Origin: Planctomycetota bacterium
Lineage (GTDB): Bacteria > Planctomycetota > Phycisphaerae > SM23-33
DNA length: 64,000 bases
NCBI GenBank assembly: GCA_022705325.1
Contig: JAKJER010000002.1
Coordinates: forward strand, 312,891 to 376,890
Direction of reading: 5' to 3'
Position 1 is the first letter of the stretch, and each line of letters opens with the position of its first letter. Positions 17,766 through 26,108 of this stretch are shown in pieces. The position numbers were made by a program, and so were the translations under genes. The notes below the pieces were generated by a model. That model saw only the letters and a program-made list of their open reading frames with translations, was not told the origin of the DNA and searched no databases.

Positions 17766-18845
17766 CTACTGCGGGCGGAAGGGTTCAAGCCCGCAGAAAT
17801 TCCGATACGCGTTGAGGGCGGCGAGATAGTTCTCCGCCGGCACGCTGGCCGTGATGGCGTTGCTGGCACAGAGGATATGTCCGCCTTGACCGCGGCCCGC
17901 TTCCAGGCAGTCCAGCGTGTGGGATTCTACCTCCCGGGGCGAGGCAAAGCTCAACACATTTCCGCAGTCCAGGCTGCCGTAGAGCGTGATCCGCCGGCCG
18001 TAGCGCCGCTTCAGGTCGCGCATGTCCATGCCGGCGTGCAGGTCGATCTCCAGGTAGCCGTCCACGCCGCAGCCCAGCAGGAAGTCGTCCAGGACCGGCC
18101 CGAGCTGGCCGTCGCTGGCGTTGACCGCCCATCGCCCGTGCCGGTGGACGCGGTCGGCACAGACGCGGACCTCCGGCACGATGAACGCGCGGTAGAGCTC
18201 CGGCGAGACCATCAGCGTGTTGCCCGCGAAATCGCCCCCGACGCCGATCTGGTCGATGCCCAGTTCGACGTACTTCTCGATGGCTGCCAGCGATCGCCGC
18301 GTCGCCTGGCGGAAGTGCGCGTGGGCGACCGGCGGGTCCAGCACCATCGTCATCATCAGGTCCACGTTGGTCCACAATCCGTGCTCGTATGCGGGCGCCA
18401 GGATCGGCAGATCCACGCCTCGCCGCTCCATCTCCTGCCGCAGGAAGACATACACCAGCAGGGCGTCGTCGCTCGGACCGGCCGGGGCAGCCGCCGCGGC
18501 CGCCGCCAGTTCCTTCACCCGCTCGACCGGATCATCCGAGGGGATCGCCGGCGGCATGTGCAGCCCCGCGTCACGCTCCCCCGCTCGCGGGTTGGGCCAC
18601 ACGTACATCATGTCATGGCCCAGCAGGCAGGCCAGGTCCAGCCGGTCGATGGCTGACTGGCGCACCGTGCCCTCGAAGCCCAACTCGTCCAACGCCTCGC
18701 CCCAATGCGACGGGTCCGCCGCATACGGCCGTCCCAGAAAGGCATCCGCCAGCGGCGAGAGCAGTACGTACTCGAACATCGGCGTACGGTCCGGCTGGAC
18801 GTGACGCAACGCAGACTCGACTCGTTCTCGCGGTGTCATGCTCAT
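17766..18845 (-). CDS. URO-D/corrinoid-methyltransferase-like (MtaA/CmuA-type) protein
   Basis: A protein of about 359 residues with the uroporphyrinogen-decarboxylase fold, but of the methyltransferase-like subgroup. It has GSLDCGNVLSFASPREVE and GGHILCASNAITA followed by VPAENYLAAL. In the corrinoid methyltransferases this last region carries a zinc-binding Cys. It is unlikely to serve haem synthesis, since it heads an operon with an AGE epimerase and a sugar porter; similar genes are common in planctomycete carbohydrate loci with unknown function. Start ATG at 18845 (MSMTPRER) or 18839; both have weak ribosome sites. The same frame is open further upstream but that part has no homology-like features. 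Confidence 0.75.
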   Translation of the reverse strand: MSMTPRERVESALRHVQPDRTPMFEYVLLSPLADAFLGRPYAADPSHWGEALDELGFEGTVRQSAIDRLDLACLLGHDMMYVWPNPRAGERDAGLHMPPAIPSDDPVERVKELAAAAAAAPAGPSDDALLVYVFLRQEMERRGVDLPILAPAYEHGLWTNVDLMMTMVLDPPVAHAHFRQATRRSLAAIEKYVELGIDQIGVGGDFAGNTLMVSPELYRAFIVPEVRVCADRVHRHGRWAVNASDGQLGPVLDDFLLGCGVDGYLEIDLHAGMDMRDLKRRYGRRITLYGSLDCGNVLSFASPREVESHTLDCLEAGRGQGGHILCASNAITASVPAENYLAALNAYRNFCGLEPFRPQ

Positions 18846-18925
18846 GGTCCGGAAACCTGGCCACCCCGTCCGGCCGCGGAAGGCCTGGCCGCCATGCCGC
18901 CGTCCGCGGCCTCCGCCTTCCAGCC

Positions 18926-18989
18926 ATCGTACGCGGGAAGCCGCTATCCGGCTATGCAGGACTGCGCAAAAAGATTGTCCAAACGCGCA
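18926..18989 (-). promoter_or_regulatory. XylR-type operator-promoter of the URO-D/AGE/MFS operon
   Basis: Read on the minus strand: TGCGCG starts at 18989, TGCGCA starts at 18968 (21 bp apart), and TACGAT occupies 18931-18926, 37 bp from the start of the second half-site. This is the same geometry as at 2238-2301 and 4605-4668. Transcription would begin about 75 bases before the ATG at 18845. The half-sites overlap the plus-strand promoter of the regulator gene. Confidence 0.72.
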
Positions 18990-19002
18990 ACGGTGGTACA
19001 AT
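18975..19002 (+). promoter_or_regulatory. Promoter of the XylR-like regulator gene
   Basis: TTGTCC at 18975-18980, 16-bp spacer, TACAAT at 18997-19002. One half-site (18984-18989) lies inside the spacer and the other just upstream, so binding of the regulator there could repress its own gene. Confidence 0.55.
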
Positions 19003-19029
19003 CATATGCGTACTTTGTGGAGCCTGTCG

Positions 19030-20199
19030 ATGAGCAAGACGCAGCACGTAGCCCTGGTCCTGCAGGCCGACGTCGGCTATCACCTGCGGATCATCTCGGG
19101 CATCGCCCGCTATGCCCGCCAGCACACGTCCTGGGTGCTGATCCCGTTCCACGACTCGTATTTCCGGGTCCTCCGCGATCTGAGCGCCCAGGACGTGGAC
19201 GGCATCATCACCCACATCCACAGCCCGGCGCTGGCCCGGCACGTCCGGTCGCTACGGTTGCCGGCGGTCAACGTGTCAGGCTTTCCCCACAACATGGCCC
19301 AGGTTCTCAGCGACCATCGGGCTGTCGGGCGGTTGGCCGCCGAGCACCTCCTGGAGCGCGGGCTGCGAAACTTTGCTTTCTGCGGCTTGCGAAAGGCCCC
19401 ATGGTCGGCCGGACGATGCGAGGGCTTCCGCGACCGCCTCCGCCAGGCCGGCTTCGACTGCACCATCCACGAAGCTTCACACAGTACGTTCTTCCCCAGC
19501 GCCCGCAACTGGGACGCGGCAGCCGAGAGCCTGGGCGAATGGCTGGCCTGCCTGCCCAGGCCTGTGGGCATCCTGGCGGCCAGCGACCCGCTCGGACGGC
19601 AGATCACCGAGAGCTGCCGCAGCCGCGGCATCCATGTCCCCCGTGACGCCGCTGTCATCGGGGTGGATAACAACGAGTTGTTCTGCCAACTGTCGAACCC
19701 GCCGCTGTCCAGCGTTGACGAGAACTGCGAGCGGATCGGCTACGAGGGGGCCGCCCTGCTGGATCGCCTGATGAACTCGCGGCGCGTGCGGCGACAACTC
19801 GTGGTCGTGCCTCCTCGCGGCGTGGTCGCCCGGCACTCCACCGAGATCGTCGCCACCGACGATGCCGTGGTGGCCCACGCTGCCGAATTCATCCGCCAGA
19901 ACGCATGCCGCGGGATCACCATGAAAGACCTGCTGGACGAAGTGCTGGTTTCTCGGCGATGCCTCGAGCTTCGGTTCAAGCGCTTCCTCGGCTGGTCCCC
20001 CACCGCGGAGATCCGCCGCGTGCAACTCCAGAAAGCCAAGGAACTGCTGGCCGACACCGACCTGTCCATGCCCCAGATCGCCCACGCCACCGGGCTCTCC
20101 AGCGCCGAACGGTTGAGCGTGATCTTCCGCCGCGAATTGCGGACCACGCCTACCCAGTACCGCAAGGCGGCCAGGCGCGGCAGCGGCCCGGACGAGTGA
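19030..20199 (+). CDS. XylR-like transcriptional regulator (periplasmic-binding-protein domain plus AraC HTH)
   Basis: A 389-residue regulator. Residues 5 to about 265 form a LacI/ribose-binding-protein-like sugar sensor (SGIARYARQ, LLERGLRNFAFCGL, VIGVDNNELFCQLSNPPLSS). Residues about 275-385 form an AraC-type double helix-turn-helix (FLGWSPTAEIRRVQLQKAKE, then MPQIAHATGLSSAERLSVIF, then RTTPTQYRKA). This layout is that of E. coli XylR, which binds direct repeats 21 bp apart, as found at three promoters in this window. It diverges from the URO-D/AGE/MFS operon. ATG 19030 is chosen over upstream in-frame starts (18838, 19006) because GTGGAG is well placed before it. Confidence 0.88.
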   Translation: MSKTQHVALVLQADVGYHLRIISGIARYARQHTSWVLIPFHDSYFRVLRDLSAQDVDGIITHIHSPALARHVRSLRLPAVNVSGFPHNMAQVLSDHRAVGRLAAEHLLERGLRNFAFCGLRKAPWSAGRCEGFRDRLRQAGFDCTIHEASHSTFFPSARNWDAAAESLGEWLACLPRPVGILAASDPLGRQITESCRSRGIHVPRDAAVIGVDNNELFCQLSNPPLSSVDENCERIGYEGAALLDRLMNSRRVRRQLVVVPPRGVVARHSTEIVATDDAVVAHAAEFIRQNACRGITMKDLLDEVLVSRRCLELRFKRFLGWSPTAEIRRVQLQKAKELLADTDLSMPQIAHATGLSSAERLSVIFRRELRTTPTQYRKAARRGSGPDE

Positions 20200-20339
20200 G
20201 CCCCCGGCGGCGCCACGTTGGGCGTCAGCGGAAACGTCCGTTGGCTCAAGCCACCGATGCACCTTGGGGACTTCCCGGGACCCCTGCTCCGTATCGACAG
20301 AAACTTTTCAAATGGGGTAGGCGCAGTTCCCCGGAGAAG

Positions 20340-20463
20340 TATAATGGATGTAGTCCGCCCTGCCAGCAGGAGACGGGCACATCGTCCGGCAGAACTCAAG
20401 TCGCACTTTCTGGTCGGCAAGCGAGCGAGAGTTAGCAGCATCACGTTTGTTTTCGATGCTGCT
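20340..20463 (+). promoter_or_regulatory. Candidate -10 box and leader hairpin before the large PEP-CTERM gene
   Basis: TATAAT at 20340-20345 has no good -35 partner. A perfect 9-bp hairpin (AGCAGCATC at 20434-20442 with GATGCTGCT at 20455-20463) lies just before the ribosome site GAGAGGTG. No TGCGC half-sites and no known riboswitch core are visible in 20200-20482. Confidence 0.35.
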
Positions 20464-20482
20464 CCAAAGCGAGAGGTGAATC

Positions 20483-23400
20483 ATGTTTCTATCGTACCGT
20501 ACGCTCCGGTGGGCGCTCACTCTGTCACTGTGCGTCGCAATTGGCGCGATGGCCCACGCCGGCCCCATCGCCCCTGGCAAGGTCTCGTCCGGGGAACTCA
20601 GCCGGATGCAGCTCCTGTACGCGGTGGACGACGGCCTGTTCGACTTCAACGACGCCTACACGGTCGACAACTCCGCCAGCATTGCGACCGGTTCCTTCGC
20701 CCGCGTGGGGTACTACGTGGAGTTGGGGAGCAACTGGGTCTGGGTGTCCATGGACACGTTCAGCACCAACCCCACGATGCTCGGCGTGCCCAAGGCGGGG
20801 ACCGGCATCGTCGAGAACGGAACGCTGGTCGGCAACCTGCACGTCGAGACCAACACCGGTTCCCCCGTCACGGCCGGGACGTACGCCAACGGGATCATCG
20901 AGTTCTGGGCCAGCAACTACAACGCCAACGGCGGCAGCCTCTACGGATCAAATGACTCGAAGTACGACTGGAAGGACAGCGGCGGCACCACCGGCGGCGG
21001 GCACGGTTCATTTCAGGTCTTCACCCTTAACGACACGCTCACCAGCGGAAACACCGTGTTCGGCATCACCGCCAACGGCGGCAGCGGAATCGGGGACCAG
21101 GTCCCCGAAGGATCCAACGGCAGCCGGGACTGGACCTTCGGCCCGAACACGGGCACCTACGGAACCAGGAATCTGGAAATCTGGGTGGGCCCGTTTGGGG
21201 AACTGACATGGGACGCCGCCGGCAACGGCAACTGGGGACAGGCCCGCTGGGTGGGCAGCCCGCCCACGTATCCCGACGCGTACACCAAAGCCGTCATCGG
21301 CAGCGACATCGTCACGGTGGAGGCGAACCACGCGGCCCTTTCGTTGACAATGACTGGCGGGCAGGTCTCCGTCGGCGCGGGCAACACCCTCGCCGTCACG
21401 GGCAGCCTGGACGCCTCCGCCGGCGCGATCACGCTGGGCGCGGGCTCGACCCTGAAGGTCGGCAGCGGCACGATCGGTTCCCTGGCCACCACCGGAAACT
21501 CCACCATCGAAGTGAGCGGCGACCTGAGCGTCTCCGGATCGACGTACAACGACCAGGGCATCGCGGGCACCATGATCAAGCGGGGAGCGGGCACGCTCTC
21601 GCTGAACAACGCTTCCGGCAGCGGCGTCATCGCCGCCGATACGACCTTCCGTATCGACGCCGGGACGTTGAAGGCCGTCGGCGCCGACCCGCTGGGGGGC
21701 AGCGCGCAGGTCGTGCTCAACGGCGGACAACTCCACATCGATGGGCCGCCCGTCACCGTCGGGGGCCTGGCCCACTACGGGTACCACATCACCAACGATA
21801 CGCCCCTGGACCTCAACAACAACGCCGGAATGATGGGCGGCACCAACCCGGCCGACCCGACCCTCGGAACGGGATTCTACGGTCAGGCTGTGCTGACCGA
21901 CGGCCCGGGCGGGCGGGGCCTCGACTTCAACAGCGACGGCGACTTCACCGCCACCGGCGCCGTCGGCCAGAACGACAATTACGGAAACCTGTTTATCGGC
22001 ATGCTTCACGTGACGCCCGCGACCGCGGGCAACTGGGTCCTGCGGGCCGCCCAGGACGACGATCGCTCCGGCATCTGGATCGACCTTAATCAGGACGGGG
22101 CCTTCCAGTCCACCACGGCGGGTCTCGGGTCGGACCGGGGCGAGCAGCTTCGCTGGGAGAATGGCGACTCCGCGGTGGTCAACCTGGCGGCAGGCGACTA
22201 TATGGTCGGCTTCATCCACCGCGAGGGGAGCGGCGGGTCGGGAGTGGAGTATCGGGTCCTCGCGCCGGGCATGAGCGGCGAGCAGACCATCAAACCGACG
22301 GCCGCCAGCCAGTTCGGAATGTGGGCCCCCGTGTCCCTCGCCCCGGCGACCGCCATCCAGCTTCCGGGGGCGATCGACATGACCGGCACGGCACTGACGG
22401 TGACCGACCATTCGACCCTCACGGCCGCGAGCCAGGTGGGCGCCGCCTTCGGAACCGTGAGCGTGCAGGACGGCACGTCCCTGACGACGGGGGGCGACGT
22501 GCCGGCGATCAGTTTCACGCAGGCCCTCCTCCCCGGCGGCAGGAGCACGTATAAGCCTGAGGTGCCCACCACGCTGACGGGCGCCCTGGGCCTGCCGACG
22601 CCCGCCGCGCCTGCCACCCTGGTCGCGGCCGGCAAGTCCGACCTCATCCTGGACAAGGCCCCCGCCGGCAGCATGGCAAACATGACCTTCGAAGCCAAGT
22701 CCGGGCGGATGGTTCTCGACTACGCCAACGGCGATCCGACCGGCGGAGCACCCCTGGTGGCCACCGGCGGCACCTTTGCCGTCAAGGGAGTCTATGACCC
22801 CAATGCCTCGGTCCCCAGTTCGCTGGGACACTTCGGCTACCACTTCAACAACGACACGCCGATGGACCTGAACGGCAACGGCGGGATGATGGGCGGCGGC
22901 GACCCCACCACCGCCGCGGACTTCTTCGGAAGAGCGTTCCTCAAGGACGGCCCCGGCGCGCGCGGGCTTGACTTCAACAACGATGGCGACTTCATGAACA
23001 CCGGCGCCGTCGGCATCACCAACAACTATGGCAACCTCTTCGTCGGCACGCTGCACGTGACGGCCGCCACGGCCGGCAACTGGGAGCTGCGCGTGGCCCA
23101 GGATGACGACCGCTCCGGCATCTGGCTCGACCTCGATCGGGACGGCGTCTTCGAGTCCAGCACGTCGGGACTGGGTTCCAACCGCGGCGAGCAGCTACGC
23201 TGGGAGAGTGGCAGCGCGGCCGTCGTGAACCTGGCCGAGGGGGACTACATGGTCGCCTTCACGCACCGCGAGGGCGGCGGGGGTTCAGGGATCGACGTTC
23301 GCTACAAGTCTCCTCTCATGGCCGGCGAGGCGGTCGTCAACCCTCAGGACCCGGCCCAGGCGGGCGTGTGGAGCGCCCGCGGCGGCGTCGGCGGGGTGGA

Positions 23401-25846
23401 CATGCAGACCACGCTGACGGTGGATAATGCGTCGATGTCCGGCGCCCTGGATCACATGGGCTACCACATCAACAATGACGGCCTGGCGCTCAACCTCGAC
23501 GGCAACGGGGGGATGATGGGCGGCGGCGCCCCGACGACGTTCCAGAACTTCTACGGGCAGACGTTGCTCATCGACGGGCCCGGCGGCCGGGGGCTGTATT
23601 TCACCAGCGACCAGGACTTCAAGGACGCGGGCGTGATCGCGTCGACCCAGAACGACAACTACAGCAATCTGTTCGCCGGGGAGTTCCACGCCCCCGTCGC
23701 CGGCAACTATGAATTCCGCATCCCCAACGAGGACGACGTCGGCGAGATGTGGCTGGACCTGAATCGCAACGGAGTCTTCGACATCGCCAGCGGCGAGAAG
23801 ATCATCACAGACGGCAACCACAATGCCGTGACGCTCTCCCTCCCCGCCGGAGATTACATGCTGGCGGTGACCCACCGCGAAGCCGGCGGCGGCTCCCGTA
23901 TTGAGGCGATGTTCAAGACGCCCGCCATGTCCTCGCTGGCCTACATCAAGCCCGGCGACGCCGCCCAAGCCGGCCTGTGGTCGACCCTGGAGCCCACCTC
24001 CACCCTCGAACTCCTCAGCGACACGACCACGAACCTGAGAGAACTGGTCCTCAAGAAGGGCAATCTCCGGATCACCGGCGGCAGCCTGCTGACGATCGAG
24101 CAGGCGAGCATCCCGACGACCACCAGCGGCAGGGTCGGCCTGATTACGGAGACGACGACCGTTCTGACCGATCAACTCGGCCTCAACGGTAATGGACAGA
24201 CCGTGCGGATCGCCAAGCGCGGCCCGGCCGATCTGATCCTGAACAAGGCGGGCACGGGCCTGGACAACGCCACGTTCCTGGCGCAGGAGGGACGGTTGGT
24301 CGCCGTGCACGGCTCGAATCCGTTCGGCGGGGCCTCCCTGGAGATCAATGGGGGCGAGATCGTCCTGTCCAGCGCCGGAGGCAATGTGACCTACGATAAC
24401 CCGCTCCACGTTTCCGCCAACGGCACGGTGACGGCCGGGCAGGCCGGCGGCGGCGTGGCCGGACCGCTCACGGTGACTCTGGGCAGCACGGCCAACGGAG
24501 TGAACATCGACCCGGGCAAGACGCTCACCCTGCGCTCGACCGACAACTACTCGCTCAACGTGGCCGGGCAACTCACAGGCAGCAACCTCAAGGTCACCGA
24601 GGGAACCGTGGCCCTGCGCGGCGGAGACACGGTCGTCAACATGGACCTCAGCGGCGGCACGGTCAGCACGCCGGGCCTGACCGTCACGGGGCAGTTGACG
24701 CTTGGCAAATCGACCTTCTCCGCCGCCACGGGATCGTTCCAGGCGGCCGGCGACCTGACGACCAGCGGGCCTGGCACGATCATCCTGGGCGGCGCGGGCT
24801 CGGTCCTGATGGCCCAGGGGCCCCTGGTCAACAACGCCCAGGGGGTTTTCTACGGAACCGCCAGCGGCAACACCAACGAGACCGCCCGCAACCCGGGCAT
24901 TGCCACGAGCACTATCGACAACTTCACCCAGACGGAGAACTCGATCGCCGGCAACACGACGGAGATCTACACCGGCTGGTTCTACGACGCCGACGGCCAC
25001 ATCTCGTTTACCGAGTACCAGGACGACAACGGCCGGATATGGATCGACGGCGATTACATCGGCGAGGACCCGATCACGAACAGCGGGACGCTCCTGCTTT
25101 CGGACGATACGTGGAATCTGCGGTCCTATAGCACGAATACGGGCTCGCACCCCAATCGAGACGCCAATGCCGCCGACATCGCCACCGCTCCCGGATGGCA
25201 CAGCTTCGAGTTGCGGATCAGCAACGGAGGCGGCGGCAGCGGAGTACAGGGGTATCCCGGCTTCGGTGTCGACCCGACCGGCGGCAGCAACTTCATCAAT
25301 CCCAAAGACGGACTGATCAACTTCTTCACCTACGACCTCAGTCAGACCTATATCGCCCCGGCCCTGATCACGGAGCGCCTGACGGGCACGGGCGCCATCG
25401 TCGGCGACGTGGAGTTGGCTGCCGGCGCCACCCTGGCCCCGGGCGGCAGCATCGGCCGGATCGACATAGCCGGCGACCTGACGCTGGGGACCGGAGTGGT
25501 CTACGAGTGGGAATTGGCGCCGGGCGGATCGGCCGATCTCGTCTACGGCAACGGTGGCCTGCTGACGTTGGGCCAGTGGACTGTCCGGCTGATGGACCTC
25601 GGCGGCTTCTCCCGTCCGACCGACGTGTGGGAGTTGTTCGCCAACTTCGAGGTAGACTCCGTGGGCCAGTGGGATATCGACTACAGCGGCGCGCCCATCG
25701 AGTGGAATGGCGCCTGGATCTACCAGGACGGCACGAATGTCTACCTGACGGGCCTGAGCACCGTTCCCGAGCCGGCCACGATGGCCCTGCTGGGCATGGC
25801 GGCATGCGGCCTGGGCGGCTACATCCGCAGACGACGCGCCGCCTAG
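20483..25846 (+). CDS. Giant PEP-CTERM surface protein with PA14-like repeats
   Basis: A 1787-residue exported protein with signal peptide (ending near AHAGP) and the tail VPEPATMALLGMAACGLGG followed by RRRR. It should be sorted by exosortase to the envelope. The middle contains three tandemly related PA14-like modules starting with L-x-H-x-GYH and holding GMMGG and EQLRWE-type strands, separated by beta-repeat stretches. A fourth, diverged PA14-like module lies near residues 1480-1620. PA14 modules commonly bind glycans, so an adhesin or glycan-binding role is inferred. GAGAGGTG precedes the ATG, and a strong terminator follows. It stands alone, downstream of the XylR-like gene. Confidence 0.82.
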   Translation: MFLSYRTLRWALTLSLCVAIGAMAHAGPIAPGKVSSGELSRMQLLYAVDDGLFDFNDAYTVDNSASIATGSFARVGYYVELGSNWVWVSMDTFSTNPTMLGVPKAGTGIVENGTLVGNLHVETNTGSPVTAGTYANGIIEFWASNYNANGGSLYGSNDSKYDWKDSGGTTGGGHGSFQVFTLNDTLTSGNTVFGITANGGSGIGDQVPEGSNGSRDWTFGPNTGTYGTRNLEIWVGPFGELTWDAAGNGNWGQARWVGSPPTYPDAYTKAVIGSDIVTVEANHAALSLTMTGGQVSVGAGNTLAVTGSLDASAGAITLGAGSTLKVGSGTIGSLATTGNSTIEVSGDLSVSGSTYNDQGIAGTMIKRGAGTLSLNNASGSGVIAADTTFRIDAGTLKAVGADPLGGSAQVVLNGGQLHIDGPPVTVGGLAHYGYHITNDTPLDLNNNAGMMGGTNPADPTLGTGFYGQAVLTDGPGGRGLDFNSDGDFTATGAVGQNDNYGNLFIGMLHVTPATAGNWVLRAAQDDDRSGIWIDLNQDGAFQSTTAGLGSDRGEQLRWENGDSAVVNLAAGDYMVGFIHREGSGGSGVEYRVLAPGMSGEQTIKPTAASQFGMWAPVSLAPATAIQLPGAIDMTGTALTVTDHSTLTAASQVGAAFGTVSVQDGTSLTTGGDVPAISFTQALLPGGRSTYKPEVPTTLTGALGLPTPAAPATLVAAGKSDLILDKAPAGSMANMTFEAKSGRMVLDYANGDPTGGAPLVATGGTFAVKGVYDPNASVPSSLGHFGYHFNNDTPMDLNGNGGMMGGGDPTTAADFFGRAFLKDGPGARGLDFNNDGDFMNTGAVGITNNYGNLFVGTLHVTAATAGNWELRVAQDDDRSGIWLDLDRDGVFESSTSGLGSNRGEQLRWESGSAAVVNLAEGDYMVAFTHREGGGGSGIDVRYKSPLMAGEAVVNPQDPAQAGVWSARGGVGGVDMQTTLTVDNASMSGALDHMGYHINNDGLALNLDGNGGMMGGGAPTTFQNFYGQTLLIDGPGGRGLYFTSDQDFKDAGVIASTQNDNYSNLFAGEFHAPVAGNYEFRIPNEDDVGEMWLDLNRNGVFDIASGEKIITDGNHNAVTLSLPAGDYMLAVTHREAGGGSRIEAMFKTPAMSSLAYIKPGDAAQAGLWSTLEPTSTLELLSDTTTNLRELVLKKGNLRITGGSLLTIEQASIPTTTSGRVGLITETTTVLTDQLGLNGNGQTVRIAKRGPADLILNKAGTGLDNATFLAQEGRLVAVHGSNPFGGASLEINGGEIVLSSAGGNVTYDNPLHVSANGTVTAGQAGGGVAGPLTVTLGSTANGVNIDPGKTLTLRSTDNYSLNVAGQLTGSNLKVTEGTVALRGGDTVVNMDLSGGTVSTPGLTVTGQLTLGKSTFSAATGSFQAAGDLTTSGPGTIILGGAGSVLMAQGPLVNNAQGVFYGTASGNTNETARNPGIATSTIDNFTQTENSIAGNTTEIYTGWFYDADGHISFTEYQDDNGRIWIDGDYIGEDPITNSGTLLLSDDTWNLRSYSTNTGSHPNRDANAADIATAPGWHSFELRISNGGGGSGVQGYPGFGVDPTGGSNFINPKDGLINFFTYDLSQTYIAPALITERLTGTGAIVGDVELAAGATLAPGGSIGRIDIAGDLTLGTGVVYEWELAPGGSADLVYGNGGLLTLGQWTVRLMDLGGFSRPTDVWELFANFEVDSVGQWDIDYSGAPIEWNGAWIYQDGTNVYLTGLSTVPEPATMALLGMAACGLGGYIRRRRAA
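21767..23985 (+). repeat. Three internal coding repeats (PA14-like modules)
   Basis: Related units begin at about 21767, 22822 and 23447. Each encodes about 180 residues that start L-x-H-x-GYH, pass through GMMGG and end near a Gly-x-Trp. Units 1 and 2 are the most alike; unit 3 lacks part of the Asp-Asp-Arg strand. They reflect domain duplication within the gene. Confidence 0.75.
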
Positions 25847-25872
25847 ACGCACGGGATAGCCGGATTCGCATC

Positions 25873-25916
25873 CCGGGCCCTGTCGGCCTCCCCAGGCCCC
25901 AGGGCCCGGTTCTTTT
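25873..25916 (+). terminator. Intrinsic terminator of the large PEP-CTERM gene
   Basis: Outer stem CCGGGCCCTG/CAGGGCCCGG with an inner GGCCT/AGGCC stem, followed by TTCTTTT. It begins 26 bases after the stop codon. Confidence 0.8.
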
Positions 25917-26108
25917 GTGCCTGTTTCCGGTTTCGAGAGAAGGACCGATTCCTCCGGTCGCTCCACCCCGCTTGGCGGCAGCCATACCGCAAATCACTGC
26001 GATCACGTCGGGCGCCGTCGTCTTGCATTCGTCCGCGTACACAGGCGGCTTGCGGTCGGACGAGTGTGGCGGTAGCATTCGAAACAACCCAAGGGAGCCC
26101 CAGAGACC

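Noticed and set aside
20346..20480. Possible riboswitch before the large PEP-CTERM gene
   Set aside because: Only one simple hairpin is visible; the cores of c-di-GMP, cobalamin, TPP, SAM and glycine riboswitches are not found.
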